This document shows positions 42,017 to 50,998 of a stretch of 64,000 nucleotides of DNA, in pieces. The DNA is from Bin87 sp963668585 (GTDB lineage Bacteria > Chloroflexota > Dehalococcoidia > Lucifugimonadales > UBA3495): contig OY764869.1 in the NCBI GenBank assembly GCA_963668585.1, forward strand, positions 124,001 to 188,000, given 5' to 3'. The notes under the pieces were generated by a model, which was not told the origin of the DNA, did not search any database, and was given only the letters and a program-made list of their open reading frames with translations. How positions within the stretch are numbered: the stretch's first letter is position 1; each line of letters opens with the position of its first letter. Made by a program: the position numbers and the translations under genes.

Positions 42017-43405
42017 GTGTCTCAAGTGGCCAGCACGGTCAACAGAATCGCCGTGCTGGTCGCGTTCATTGTGGCGGCCCTGCTGGCGCTGGCGTGCGCG
42101 CCTACACAGGAATCCTTGGGAGAAACCTCGCCGGTCGCGCCGCTGGCTCCCACCGATGCGATTGCTCCCACGCTTGCCGCAGCAACCGACCTGCCACCGG
42201 CGGTGTTGGGAAGCCAGGCGACGCCGTTGCCCACGGCGCGAATGGAATCCGCCGCCACCTCACTCCCCGCCGCCACCATGCTTCCGGTATCGCGGGAGGT
42301 GTTTGTGATGACGTTGGATTCACAGGAGGCGGAGCAAGCCCGAACCACCTACCAGAGACTGCTGCGGGCATCCTGGGATACCGACTTCACCCGCACCACC
42401 ATCTCGTTCGACGATATACAGACCGGCGGCCCTCCGAAAGACGGAATTCCTGCAATTAACGATCCGGAGTTTGAGTCTGTAGCCGATGCCGACAAATGGC
42501 TCGACGACCTGGAACCGGTGCAGGTGGTAGACCTGAACGGCGACGTCCGAGCGTACCCGGTGCAGGTGATGGTCTGGCACGAACTGGTCAATGATACGGT
42601 GGGCGGCGAACCGGTGGTCATCACATTTTGACCACTCTGCAATACCGCCTTCGTGTTCAGGCGGACGGTTGACGGAAACATACTGGACTTCGGGACAACC
42701 GGCGCGCTGCGCGACAGCAACCTGCTGATGTATGACCGTCAGACCGAGTCCTGGTGGCAGGAATTCGGCGGCGAGGGCGTCATCGGACACTACGCCGGCC
42801 ACAAACTGGAGCAGTTGTACCTGTCCATCGTGTCGTGGGGTGATTTCAAGGCCATGTTCCCCGAGGGGCGGGTGCTGTCCCGGCCCGCATCGGGGCGGTC
42901 TTACGGCAGCAACCCCTACTCCGGATATGATCGTCCCGGCAACACCCCCTTCCTGTTCGAAGGCGCAGAGGACCCCCGGCTGCCGGCAGTGGAACGCGTG
43001 GCAGCATTGGAGAGAGGGGGCGAAGCCTGGGCCGTATCCTTCACGACGCTGGCCGAGGAGCGGGTGGTGACGGCTGAAGTTGCGGGGCAGGATATCGTGG
43101 TGTTCTGGACGCCCGGCACGGCGTCAGCGCTGGATCGAGGTTCGGTGAAGTCGGGAAGGGACGTGGGAACCGCCGGCATCTTCTCGCCAGCAGGGCCAGA
43201 TGGTCAAAACCTGACCTTCTCCGCCGATTCCGACGGCAATCTCACCGACGCCGAAACGGGGAGCGCCTGGAACATATTCGGGCACGCGCAGAACGGCCCG
43301 TTGGCGGGAACCCGTCTGACGCCGATCCCCGGACGCATCGGGCAACTCTGGTTTTCCTGGGCGGTGTATCGACCGGATACGGTGGTGTACCCGGCACAGC
43401 AGTAG
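42017..43405 (+). CDS. DUF3179 lipoprotein with in-frame TGA at a CxxC cysteine (candidate selenoprotein)
   Basis: 462 codons in one frame from GTG 42017, interrupted only by TGA at 42629-42631 (codon 205). The N-terminus VAFIVAALLALAC is a lipoprotein signal (Cys27). The DUF3179 domain spans the TGA: before it VMVWHELVNDTVGGEPVVITF, after it PLCNTAFVFRRTVDG, LDFGTTGALRDSNLLMYDRQ and TESWWQEFGGEGVIG. DUF3179 proteins normally read TFCPLCNTA here, so TGA stands exactly for the first Cys of CxxC, one base from TGC. A 6-bp hairpin begins 13 nt after the TGA. It is either a selenocysteine protein, a fresh nonsense mutation, or a sequence error. If the TGA is a stop, the C-terminal half (42632-43405) is not made. 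Confidence 0.75.
42645..42664 (+). promoter_or_regulatory. SECIS-like hairpin after the in-frame TGA
   Basis: CCGCCT (42645-42650) pairs perfectly with AGGCGG (42659-42664) around the 8-nt loop TCGTGTTC. The loop starts 20 nt after the TGA, within the spacing reported for bacterial SECIS elements. The loop lacks a G in its first two positions, which weakens the match. Confidence 0.4.
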
Positions 43406-43427
43406 GGGCGGGTTTGAAACCCGCCCC
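43405..43427. repeat. Palindromic repeat, GGGGCGGGTTT core, copy 4 of family
   Basis: 11-bp perfect arms (GGGGCGGGTTT and complement) around one base, starting at the last base of the DUF3179 stop codon. The 5' GTAGGGGCG is shared with copies 1-3. Confidence 0.75.
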
Positions 43428-43447
43428 AGTTTTTGCGTGCGGAGTCT

Positions 43448-43484
43448 CCCCGCTCATCCTCAGCGTGTCGAAGGATGAGCGGGG
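43448..43484. repeat. Interspersed inverted repeat, copy 2
   Basis: 13-bp perfect arms (CCCCGCTCATCCT and complement) with centre CAGCGTGTCGA, lying between two convergent genes, where it may also act as a bidirectional terminator. Same family as 25853 and 56325. Confidence 0.75.
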
Positions 43485-43491
43485 CCGGGAA

Positions 43492-44559
43492 CTAGCCGCG
43501 CCAGATGCCTCGCACCCGTCGAACCGAATCCAGACGCTTTTCGGCCAGCAGGTCGGCGGCGTGCGCCGTTGAGATTTCCTTCTTGCTGGAAGTGGCAAGC
43601 ACCGCGGCCATCTGCTCGTAGATTCGTTCGGTCTGCTGCCTCGAACGGTCCGAATTGTAGGGCTGCCCGATCTCGGCGGAGGCGTTGATGATGCCGCCGG
43701 CGTTGATCAGGAAGTCAGGCGCATACACGATGCCACGCCGGTGCAGTTCCTCGCCGTCCTCCGGCGTGGCAAGCTGGTTGTTGGCCCCGCCGGCAACGAT
43801 GCGGCAGCGCAACCGGTCCATCGTTGACCGGTTGATGACGCCGCCCAGGGCACAGGGCGCGAATATGTCGCAGTCCAGATCGTAGATGTCGTCGGGCCCC
43901 ACCACCTTCACGCCCATTTGACGCGCCTTGTCCAGAGCGGTCTCATTGATGTCAGTGGCGATCACCTGAGCGTCCTCTTCCAGCAGGTGTTCCGCCGTGT
44001 GGGACGCCACCTTGCCAAAGCCCTGCATGGCGATCCTGCGGCCCCGCAGCGAGTCCCTGCCCCAAACGTCGGCGGCGCAGGCCTTCATGCCCATGTAGAT
44101 GCCAAGGCCCGTCATGATGGACGTGTCGCCGCTGCCGCCAAGCGTGGTGTCCAAACCGACGACGTGGTCGGTTTCCTGATGCACGGACTCAAGGTCGCGG
44201 CCCGTGGTTCCCACGTCCGTCGTGGTGAGGTATCGGCCGCCCAGCGTATCGACAAAACGGCCCCACGCGCGCAGCAGGCCTTCGGTCTTGTCAGTTTTGG
44301 GGTCGCCGATGATGACGCCCTTGCCACCGCCGAGGTTCAGGCCTGCGGCCGCGGCCTTGTAGGTCATGGCCTTGGAGAGACGCAGCGCGTCCGTCAGCGC
44401 TTCCTCTTCGGAGGCATAGGGCCACATACGGGTCCCTCCGCAGGAAGGCCCCAGCGTTGTATCGTGAATGGCGATAATTCCGCGCAGGCCCGTGTCGGGG
44501 TCGCTGTACATCGTGATCTGTTCGTGTCCATATTTGGCCATCTTATTGAGGATTTCCAT
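43492..44559 (-). CDS. Leucine/valine-type amino-acid dehydrogenase (Glu/Leu/Phe/Val family)
   Basis: 355 residues from ATG 44557-44559 (MEILNKMAKYGHEQ), with AGGAGG upstream; a 27-codon extension has no support. GPSCGGTRMWPYASEEEA, the catalytic-lysine block KAAAAGLNLGGGKGVI and the Rossmann motif MQGFGKVASHTAEHL are those of leucine and related branched-chain dehydrogenases. CDIFAPCALGGVIN is also typical. It deaminates a branched-chain or similar amino acid to the 2-oxo acid with NAD. It is divergent from the cyclophilin gene, each with its own TATAAT. Confidence 0.92.
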   Translation of the reverse strand: MEILNKMAKYGHEQITMYSDPDTGLRGIIAIHDTTLGPSCGGTRMWPYASEEEALTDALRLSKAMTYKAAAAGLNLGGGKGVIIGDPKTDKTEGLLRAWGRFVDTLGGRYLTTTDVGTTGRDLESVHQETDHVVGLDTTLGGSGDTSIMTGLGIYMGMKACAADVWGRDSLRGRRIAMQGFGKVASHTAEHLLEEDAQVIATDINETALDKARQMGVKVVGPDDIYDLDCDIFAPCALGGVINRSTMDRLRCRIVAGGANNQLATPEDGEELHRRGIVYAPDFLINAGGIINASAEIGQPYNSDRSRQQTERIYEQMAAVLATSSKKEISTAHAADLLAEKRLDSVRRVRGIWRG

Positions 44560-44654
44560 ATCATCGCCTCCTGTATCCGGGGTTATGTCGATGGGAGGAT
44601 TGAAGCGATGTGGCACCGCGGTTGTCGCACACCGAGGCACTCGCCTCTACTACT

Positions 44655-44660
44655 ATTATA
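44655..44660 (-). promoter_or_regulatory. -10 box of the amino-acid dehydrogenase gene
   Basis: TATAAT on the minus strand, 95 nt before the ATG, leaving a long 5' leader. Confidence 0.45.
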
Positions 44661-44694
44661 AATCATGATGTCCGATACTCTGGGGGTTGTGGGG

Positions 44695-44700
44695 TATAAT
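44695..44700 (+). promoter_or_regulatory. -10 box of the cyclophilin gene
   Basis: TATAAT within the short palindromic context GGGGTATAATCCCC, 43 nt before the ATG at 44744. Confidence 0.55.
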
Positions 44701-44743
44701 CCCCGCAGTTTATCCGCAGTTTCATCTCCAGGAGAACGAATCA

Positions 44744-45280
44744 ATGCCTCCCAAACAGTACGAAAACTCCCCGGGCCTCGTCATCGAAGGCACCAAGCGC
44801 TACCACGCAGTCATAAAAACCGACCAAGGGGACATGACCATTGAGTTGCTGTCCGAAGTGGCGCCCCGCACCGTCAATAATTTCGTGTTTCTCGCACGCG
44901 ATGGGTTCTACGAAGACAACCAGTTCCACCGGATCATCAACGGATTCATGATCCAGGGCGGTTGCCCGCGCGGAGACGGCACCGGCGGCCCCGGCTATCG
45001 GTTCCGCGACGAGGACGTCACGCGTTCCTACACCCGAGGCACGCTGGCGATGGCCAATTCCGGCCCCAACACCAACGGGAGCCAGTGGTTCATCGTCCAC
45101 GGGGCCGACGTTGGATTGCCCCCGAACTACACCATATTCGGTATGCTGACCGGCGGCGACGATGTGCTGGAGGCACTGGCCACATCGCCCGTGCGCCAGA
45201 GCCGAAGCGGCGAAAACTCGCAGCCCGCTGAGCGGGTTGCCATCCATAACATCGAAATCACCGAGACCGACCTGGGCTAG
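44744..45280 (+). CDS. Peptidylprolyl isomerase, cyclophilin type
   Basis: 178 residues from ATG 44744, with CAGGAG upstream. Cyclophilin blocks are DQGDMTIELLSEVAPRTVNNF, the active-site FHRIINGFMIQGG, GTLAMANSGPNTNGSQWFI and FGMLTGGDDVLEAL. It catalyses cis/trans isomerisation of prolyl bonds in folding proteins. There is no signal peptide, so it is cytoplasmic. It has its own promoter. Confidence 0.95.
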   Translation: MPPKQYENSPGLVIEGTKRYHAVIKTDQGDMTIELLSEVAPRTVNNFVFLARDGFYEDNQFHRIINGFMIQGGCPRGDGTGGPGYRFRDEDVTRSYTRGTLAMANSGPNTNGSQWFIVHGADVGLPPNYTIFGMLTGGDDVLEALATSPVRQSRSGENSQPAERVAIHNIEITETDLG

Positions 45281-45315
45281 GCCATCGACCCTACCGGGCG
45301 TCCATCCGGCGGATT

Positions 45316-45340
45316 GGGGGCAGGCTTCACGCCCGCCCCC
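45316..45340. repeat. GC-rich inverted repeat after the cyclophilin gene
   Basis: GGGGGCAGGC and GCCCGCCCCC around TTCAC with one mismatch; a degenerate relative of the GGGGCGGG palindromes. A 210-bp gap without a gene surrounds it. Confidence 0.5.
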
Positions 45341-45490
45341 TTATGTATTGATTGTGGGCTGCAAATGCCGGCATACCGGAACAACAGTGGCCGCCCGTTC
45401 GCCCGAGGATTCTCCCACCATGAGAAGCCATTCCGGGTCGGAGACGCTGGCGGGGCAGACCGGCAAAGATTGCCGGCAATGGGATAGCGC

Positions 45491-46759
45491 ATGATCTTCC
45501 GGCCCAAATCGTGGTACTACGGTTGGATCGTGGCCGGCGCTGCGGGCAGCATCGGGTTCGCAAACGCGGCGTCCGCCATTTCCATACTGACCATTTTCGT
45601 CGTCCCAATGTCCGAGGAGTTCGGATGGGACCGCACCCAGATCGCCGGAGCCACCACCGTCGGAGCAATCCTGGGAGCGGCGCTTGCCCCGTTCATCGGC
45701 AGGTTGGTGGACAGGTTCGGGTCGAGGTTGGTTCTGGTGATCAGCGGCGCAGTAATTGCCGCCGGCTGCATATACCTGTCGGTCATGCAGACCCTGTTGG
45801 GGTTCTACCTTGCCTTCACCGTATCCCGCATCGCCGACCAGGGCGGCGTCAAGATAGGCGCGTCGGTCACCACCGGCAAATGGTTCCAGCGGTATCGGGG
45901 GAGGGCAACCGGGCTGGTATTTCTGCTGGAGACGGTGGGCGTGATCGTGCTGGCGCCGGTCACACAACTGGTGATCCTCCAGTGGGGATGGCGGTCCGCC
46001 TGGCTGACGCTGGCAGCGGTGATGCTGGTGATGGGAGTTGTTCCGTGCGCCCTGTGGATCCGGAGGCAACCTGAGGATCTGGGCCTGGCGGTTGACGGCC
46101 AGCGCACCGTTGACGGATCCGGCGGCAACCCGACGGCCATGACGCCAGCGGGCGAGGCCGAGCGATCATTGACTCTCAGGCAGGCGGCGCGAACCCCCGG
46201 TTTCTGGCTGGCGTTGGCATCGCTGTTTCTGGGCAGCAACGCCATGGCCGGGCCAGGGCTGCACCTGGTGCCCTACCTGACCGAGCAGGGAATCAGCGCG
46301 ACCTCGGCGGTGGGCGCCATCAGCGTCATGGCCACCGCCGGGGCGGTCGGAGCGATGCTGGCGGGTGTGGCCGCCGATCGAATGCCTCCTCGGTGGTTGA
46401 TGGTTGCGCTGTACGTGATGGGCACGGTCGCGCTGCTGCTGCTGGTGCGAACCGACACGCTGCTGGAGACCTACGCGGTGGTGATCCTCATGGGGTTGAT
46501 CGGCACCGGAATCAACACCCTCGCGCCGCTGATGTGGGTGTCCAACTACGGACGGGAGTCGCTGGGGGCGATTCACGGTGTGGGGCGCGCCACCCAGGTG
46601 CTGGGTTTTGCCATCGGGCCGCTCGCGTCCGCGGTGGCCTACGATGCAACGGGCGGTTACCGTGAGGCCTTTCTGGCGATGGCCGTGCTGGCTTTGGGGG
46701 CGGCAGCGCTGATGGTTGCTGCGAGGACCGGACCGGGAGGCTCGCGGCCGACAGGATAG
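45491..46759 (+). CDS. MFS transporter, OFA/monocarboxylate-like
   Basis: 422 residues, about 12 membrane segments. SWYYGWIVAGAAGSIG carries the YGW signature of the branch. IGRLVDRFGSRLVLVISG is the MFS loop, and IRRQPEDLGLAVDG is the central loop like RSRPEDMGLLPDG in the gene at 6152. It faces the paralogue at 46843 (convergent stops, 83 bp apart). It carries a small organic anion or unknown. Confidence 0.87.
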   Translation: MIFRPKSWYYGWIVAGAAGSIGFANAASAISILTIFVVPMSEEFGWDRTQIAGATTVGAILGAALAPFIGRLVDRFGSRLVLVISGAVIAAGCIYLSVMQTLLGFYLAFTVSRIADQGGVKIGASVTTGKWFQRYRGRATGLVFLLETVGVIVLAPVTQLVILQWGWRSAWLTLAAVMLVMGVVPCALWIRRQPEDLGLAVDGQRTVDGSGGNPTAMTPAGEAERSLTLRQAARTPGFWLALASLFLGSNAMAGPGLHLVPYLTEQGISATSAVGAISVMATAGAVGAMLAGVAADRMPPRWLMVALYVMGTVALLLLVRTDTLLETYAVVILMGLIGTGINTLAPLMWVSNYGRESLGAIHGVGRATQVLGFAIGPLASAVAYDATGGYREAFLAMAVLALGAAALMVAARTGPGGSRPTG

Positions 46760-46842
46760 GGAAAACGGCTATGAGCGCGGGGAGAAACGCCGGCACAACG
46801 CCGGCGGCAGAGGCCGGTGAGGCTCTGCGCCGGTGCGGTTCG

Positions 46843-48246
46843 CTACGAATCGTCGCCGGCGGCCGGCGCAGGACTGGCCACGGCCGGAGTGGCTTCGGGC
46901 GTGGTGGGAATGCGGGGTCGCTTGGCGAACAGGAAGCAGACGCCGCCGGCATAGTTGAACGCGGCCAGCACGAGGAACGCGATAGTGTAGGAACCCTGCC
47001 AGTCGTACATGTAGCCGGCGAAGGGGCTGGATATGAGCAGCAAACCGTTCATCGGAATCGTGCTGATGCCCAGGATCTTTCCAAAGTTGCCCCGGCCAAA
47101 ATACTCGCCCCGTATGGAGGTCGTCAGCGGGTTGCGCCCACCGAAGCCGATGCCGAAGATGACCGAGAATGCGTAGAACATCCAAAGCTCGGTGCTGAAG
47201 GTCAGCAGCAGCACGGCACTCGCCTGTATGGTGGTGAACACGAAAAGGCCGATTCGCTTGGGGAAACGGTCCCCGATGTATCCGCCCAAAGGCTGAGAGA
47301 ACATGGACACCAGGGTGTAGAGGATGACCACGGTGCCGGCGTATTCCTCGAATCCGGCGTCTTTGAGCAGCAGGCCGAGGTGGGTGAAAATGGCCAGGAT
47401 GATCATACTGGTCATGCCGTGGCCGACTGCGATCAGCCAGAAGGCGGGCGTCCGCACGGCCTGCTGGGCGGTGAGTCCCTGGGGCGGCGATGGCGCGCTG
47501 CGGCGTCCCTCGCGCGCTTGTGTGGCGGGCGTCGTTCCCTCCGGCAGCAGGCCCATGTCCTCCGGACGGTTACGAATAACGTAGGACAGGGGCAGCGCGG
47601 CCACCAGCACAACGACGCCCAGCGTGAGCGCGACGTTTTCCCATCCGATTGTCCGGCCGATGTTCAGCGTGTGTCCGGTGAAGGGGACGCCGACGCTCCC
47701 GTTGATGCCCAGGTCAATCAGGGGGATCATCAGCAGGGCGCCGCCGCGGCTCATGAAATTCGCCCAGCCCATGGCCGACGCCATCCGCCGGGAGAACCAG
47801 TTGTTGATGGTGGTCATCATCGGCACCCAGCTTCCCATGCCCTGTCCGAAGGCCATCACCATGTAGGCGATGTAGAACATGTACAGGGGCGCCACGGGCC
47901 AGAAGCCGGCATCGATCTGCCAGAAGATAAAGAACCCCACGGCAAGGATGATGAAGCCGATGAACACCATCTTACGGCTGCCGAGTTTGTCGGTGAGGTA
48001 GCCCTCAACGGGACCCATCAACCCGCCTTCGATGCGGGTGAGAGTCAGGGCCAGGGAAAGTTGACCCCTGGGCCAACCGAAGCTGTTTTCCAACGCAACT
48101 GCCCACAGGGTCATCGCGTGAAACAGCGGGACAGTGGCTATCGTCATCACGAAGCCGGTGGCGGCGACGATGTACCACCCGTAGTAGATATTGGGGCGGC
48201 GGAATCCGAAGCCAGAGCCGGCGGATGGCGGCGACTGGGAGGTCAT
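46843..48246 (-). CDS. MFS transporter, OFA/monocarboxylate-like
   Basis: 467 residues, about 12 membrane segments. NIYYGWYIVAATGFVM, EGYLTDKLGSRKMVFIG and IRNRPEDMGLLPEGTTP repeat the landmarks of the genes at 6152 and 45491. A Pro/Ala-rich cytoplasmic tail (about 25 residues) ends the protein. Five MFS genes in 48 kb suggest broad uptake or export of organic acids; the substrate of each is unknown. Confidence 0.87.
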   Translation of the reverse strand: MTSQSPPSAGSGFGFRRPNIYYGWYIVAATGFVMTIATVPLFHAMTLWAVALENSFGWPRGQLSLALTLTRIEGGLMGPVEGYLTDKLGSRKMVFIGFIILAVGFFIFWQIDAGFWPVAPLYMFYIAYMVMAFGQGMGSWVPMMTTINNWFSRRMASAMGWANFMSRGGALLMIPLIDLGINGSVGVPFTGHTLNIGRTIGWENVALTLGVVVLVAALPLSYVIRNRPEDMGLLPEGTTPATQAREGRRSAPSPPQGLTAQQAVRTPAFWLIAVGHGMTSMIILAIFTHLGLLLKDAGFEEYAGTVVILYTLVSMFSQPLGGYIGDRFPKRIGLFVFTTIQASAVLLLTFSTELWMFYAFSVIFGIGFGGRNPLTTSIRGEYFGRGNFGKILGISTIPMNGLLLISSPFAGYMYDWQGSYTIAFLVLAAFNYAGGVCFLFAKRPRIPTTPEATPAVASPAPAAGDDS

Positions 48247-48456
48247 GACGAGTTACGGGGAGTACGCCCGCCACAGGCGGACGACGGCAGAGATTGCATG
48301 GCGGCGGTTATTGTACGCCTTTTGCAAATATGGGCACAAGGCATAACGATTGAAGGCGATTTCGCTACTCGGCTCGGACAGGCGTCGACGTCGTACACCG
48401 TACGTCCACCTGCTGAGCCGGAATGGGGCTCGATATCCCTCATCCTTCCATTTGAT

Positions 48457-49197
48457 TTAGAAGGCAGGGTGTGGGTATAGCCAGAGGATCCTATGGGATT
48501 TCTCTTGGTCTCGTTTTTCAATCAGATTGTGTCGGATGGAGATGTCCGCCATTTGTTGCGCTAGCAGGGCAAAAAACACCTTGGCGTGATCGTAATTGTC
48601 CTCCGGGTTGATTACTTGCAGCCACGCGTTGTGGAGCGACCTTGATGTGTTTCGTCCTGCGATCAGGTAAATGACACCGCGTTCGTTTTCCTGGTGTTCT
48701 CCCGGGAAGATAGTGGCTATGAGTTTGGGCATACTCTTCCATTGGGTTGACGGTCTGCTTTCATCAAATCTGTTTCCCAACGTAGCTCGAACTCCGTCCA
48801 TGCTGTCTTGGTTTCGCGCTCGTATGTCAGGTGGTGTTAACGGATTTTCGGCGATGGGCTTAAGTATTCGATGGTAGTAATCGTGGAATTGCCATTCGGC
48901 GTATTCCGCTAGTTTGCCGCTATCTCCGTCGATGCATTCGATCGTGAAGACGGTTTGAATCATCGGCCTGGTTAGGTCTGCGATCGGGTTCAGATTCTTG
49001 CCTTGGTTTATCGTTTTGATGGCTTGGAATCTCCGCAAGTTCTGCTTGCCTTCAGTGTGGCACAACATGCGCCAAAGGTTCCTCGTGGTCCAGAATTCTT
49101 GAGGATTGGGTTTAGGGTCGCCGCAGAGTTCTATGATTTGACTTAGGCATTCGGTGATTTCGTTCAAGTTTTGGTCTGACGGAACGATCGAGTCCAT
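48457..49197 (-). CDS. Hypothetical protein, AT-rich orphan
   Basis: 246 residues from ATG 49195-49197, with AGGA about 9 nt upstream. No motif that I can name. The chain is soluble and mixed alpha/beta with a WQFHDYYHRILKPIAE helix and a GVIYLIAGRNTSRSLHNAW strand-turn. The codon and base use is clearly AT-richer than the MFS and SDR genes beside it, and the gene stands alone. This suggests recent transfer, perhaps a defence or mobile-element accessory gene, but no function can be given. Confidence 0.7.
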   Translation of the reverse strand: MDSIVPSDQNLNEITECLSQIIELCGDPKPNPQEFWTTRNLWRMLCHTEGKQNLRRFQAIKTINQGKNLNPIADLTRPMIQTVFTIECIDGDSGKLAEYAEWQFHDYYHRILKPIAENPLTPPDIRARNQDSMDGVRATLGNRFDESRPSTQWKSMPKLIATIFPGEHQENERGVIYLIAGRNTSRSLHNAWLQVINPEDNYDHAKVFFALLAQQMADISIRHNLIEKRDQEKSHRILWLYPHPAF

Positions 49198-49396
49198 GTG
49201 GTGCAATCCTAAGGTGGTCGGGATTCGATACTAGGTACCGTGATCTGATAGTAGCGAAATCGCCTCAACGATTGATGACGAATATCACGAACCGCGCTAC
49301 GGGTCGCGACCAACGACCACGCATCGCGCTGCCGGGACGCGTTCGGCCCCGGGTTCTGAACCCGTCGTTCCCAGCATCGTCGGGCCGCCGTTGTGA

Positions 49397-50188
49397 TCAG
49401 GCAGACCCCTCCGGCCGCGGGCCCCAGGACACTCCAAATTCGGCTCGCGCCACCAACTCGCCGGTGAGGGTTTCGGCGGTTTGGCCCGCCAGCCACACGC
49501 CCGGCGGCGCCAGGGCTTCGGGCTGCACCATGGGGATGTGGGAGGTGCCGGGCCAGTCCCCGCGCCGGTTCATCCAGGTGTCCACCCGACCGGGCTCATA
49601 GACGTTGACCGCGATGTTGTGCGGCCTGACCTCCTCCGCCAGGCTGAAGAACATTCTCTCCAAGGCAGCTTTGCTCATCGAATAACCGACCCGGCCCTCG
49701 CGATATGCGCGAGCTGAGCCCGAGGTGACGCAGTATATGGAACCTCCGTCGCCCTGGGATATCATGGGCGCCAGCGCGTACTTGCAGAGAAGCATCGGGC
49801 CGCGCACATTGACCGCCAGGCACTGGTCCAATAACTCAACGTCCAGGTCCACCACCGGCGACTCACAGTCCATGCCGGCGTTGCAAACCAGGACATCGAG
49901 GCGGCCGAAATGATCCAGCGTGGCGGCCACCAGATTCTGAATGTCACTGACCTGCGCAACGTCGCAGCGGACCGGCATCGCCGCGCCGCCCCGGGCGTTG
50001 ATCTGCGCCGCCGTGTCGCGGATGTCGCCCGACCCGTACTTCTCGTACTGGGTGCCGGCGGAATTGTCCTCTTCGGTGCGGGATGCCACGACCACGCTCG
50101 CGCCGGCGTCGCCCAGGCCCAGGCAGATGGCGCGGCCAATGCCGCGGCTGCCGCCGGTTACAATCGCTACCTTGCCGTCAAGTCTCAT
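49397..50188 (-). CDS. SDR family oxidoreductase
   Basis: 263 residues. The cofactor loop is TGGSRGIG (residues 11-18), followed by the VCNAGMD segment. Catalytic residues are in VTSGSARAYREGRVGYSMSK (Ser, Tyr and Lys), and NVYEPGRVDT follows. The insert SAGTQYEKYGSGDIRDTAAQ after the Arg of strand 2 (VASRTEED) is longer than usual. The Arg after strand 2 favours NADP. It oxidises or reduces an alcohol/ketone of unknown identity. It is at the start of the catabolic block and divergent from the VOC gene at 50429. Confidence 0.9.
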   Translation of the reverse strand: MRLDGKVAIVTGGSRGIGRAICLGLGDAGASVVVASRTEEDNSAGTQYEKYGSGDIRDTAAQINARGGAAMPVRCDVAQVSDIQNLVAATLDHFGRLDVLVCNAGMDCESPVVDLDVELLDQCLAVNVRGPMLLCKYALAPMISQGDGGSIYCVTSGSARAYREGRVGYSMSKAALERMFFSLAEEVRPHNIAVNVYEPGRVDTWMNRRGDWPGTSHIPMVQPEALAPPGVWLAGQTAETLTGELVARAEFGVSWGPRPEGSA

Positions 50189-50394
50189 TACAACCTACCA
50201 GGGGTCAACATCGGGTGGACCGGAATTTCGGCAAGCATATATCGGCGTTCCGATCGTCGCAAGCGGGGCCGATGCCAGGCCAGCCGGGTCGGGCGCTGCC
50301 GAGAGGCGCCGGGCGTGTCGGGTTGGAGCATTGGGTTGAGCCTCCGGGATAGGGGATGCTCCGGCATGATGCTCCGGTATGTTGGGATTCGGGC

Positions 50395-50400
50395 TATAAT
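50395..50400 (+). promoter_or_regulatory. -10 box of the VOC gene at 50429
   Basis: TATAAT, 28 nt before the ATG; no clear -35. Confidence 0.5.
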
Positions 50401-50428
50401 GCGGCGAAACCAGATTGGGGGTGCCATC

Positions 50429-50839
50429 ATGGCCAAAATCAAGCACATCGCCATCACCTGCGAAGATCCGGATGCGGTGGCGAAGTTCTACAAGGAAGGC
50501 TTCGACCTGTTTGAAGTCGCCCGCAACGCCCGGCAGATTCAGCTTTCCGACGGCGACATCAACCTGACCATCCTCAAGTGGAAGACCAATGAGGACGCCG
50601 ACGTCGGACCCAACGGCGAGAACTATGACGGCATCCACCATATCGGGTTCCAGGTGGACAGCCTGGAGGATACGGGAGCCAAACTCACGGAGATCAACGG
50701 AGAGGAGATCGTCCGGCGCGAATTGGCCGGCGACGGCCAGCCCCGTCCGCCGCGCGCCGAGGAGAAGTGGTCCGGCCCCAACGGGCAGGTACTGGACATA
50801 TCGGAGCCGGGATGGCTCCACAAATTGCCCATGGATTAG
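50429..50839 (+). CDS. VOC family protein
   Basis: 136 residues from ATG 50429 (MAKIKHIAITCEDPDAVAKFYKEGF). The first strand has HIAIT with the likely metal His, the mid-part YDGIHHIGFQVDSLEDTGAKL carries the second, and QVLDISEPGWLHKL ends the module. It shares little with the VOC at 30539. It may be an isomerase, epimerase or dioxygenase; the His-x-Glu set is incomplete to the eye. An open frame extends far upstream but the family start is here. Confidence 0.82.
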   Translation: MAKIKHIAITCEDPDAVAKFYKEGFDLFEVARNARQIQLSDGDINLTILKWKTNEDADVGPNGENYDGIHHIGFQVDSLEDTGAKLTEINGEEIVRRELAGDGQPRPPRAEEKWSGPNGQVLDISEPGWLHKLPMD

Positions 50840-50859
50840 GGAACTCTGGACCGACGATT

Positions 50860-50960
50860 TCATCTCCGCGGATGCGGGAATCCGGCGAGCACCAAATCGC
50901 GGCGACAATCCTGCGGCGCGGGGTGTTCCCGGTTCCTGCTTCCGCAGGGACGACGGGCGC
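50860..50960. repeat. Degenerate interspersed repeat between two VOC genes
   Basis: Contains GATGCGGGAATCCGGCG near the left and TTCCTGCTTCCGCAGGGACG near the right, arms of a type of dispersed repeat found in many bacterial genomes. No gene. Confidence 0.4.
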
Positions 50961-50998
50961 CGGTCGGGATTTGATCAAATATTGGGGAGGCCAATGTT

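Noticed and set aside
42653..43405. Separate gene beginning after the TGA
   Set aside because: It starts within the DUF3179 domain, in the same frame as the upstream half, with no ribosome site; it is the second half of one protein.
44610..44620. T-box-like GTGGCACCGCG on the plus strand upstream of the cyclophilin gene
   Set aside because: The match is short and expected by chance in GC-rich DNA. No specifier stem or terminator pair is seen, the upstream part is coding for the dehydrogenase on the other strand, and a cyclophilin is not a T-box target.
44687..44743. Upstream start of the cyclophilin
   Set aside because: The 19 extra codons cover the TATAAT box and the Shine-Dalgarno sequence of the start at 44744.
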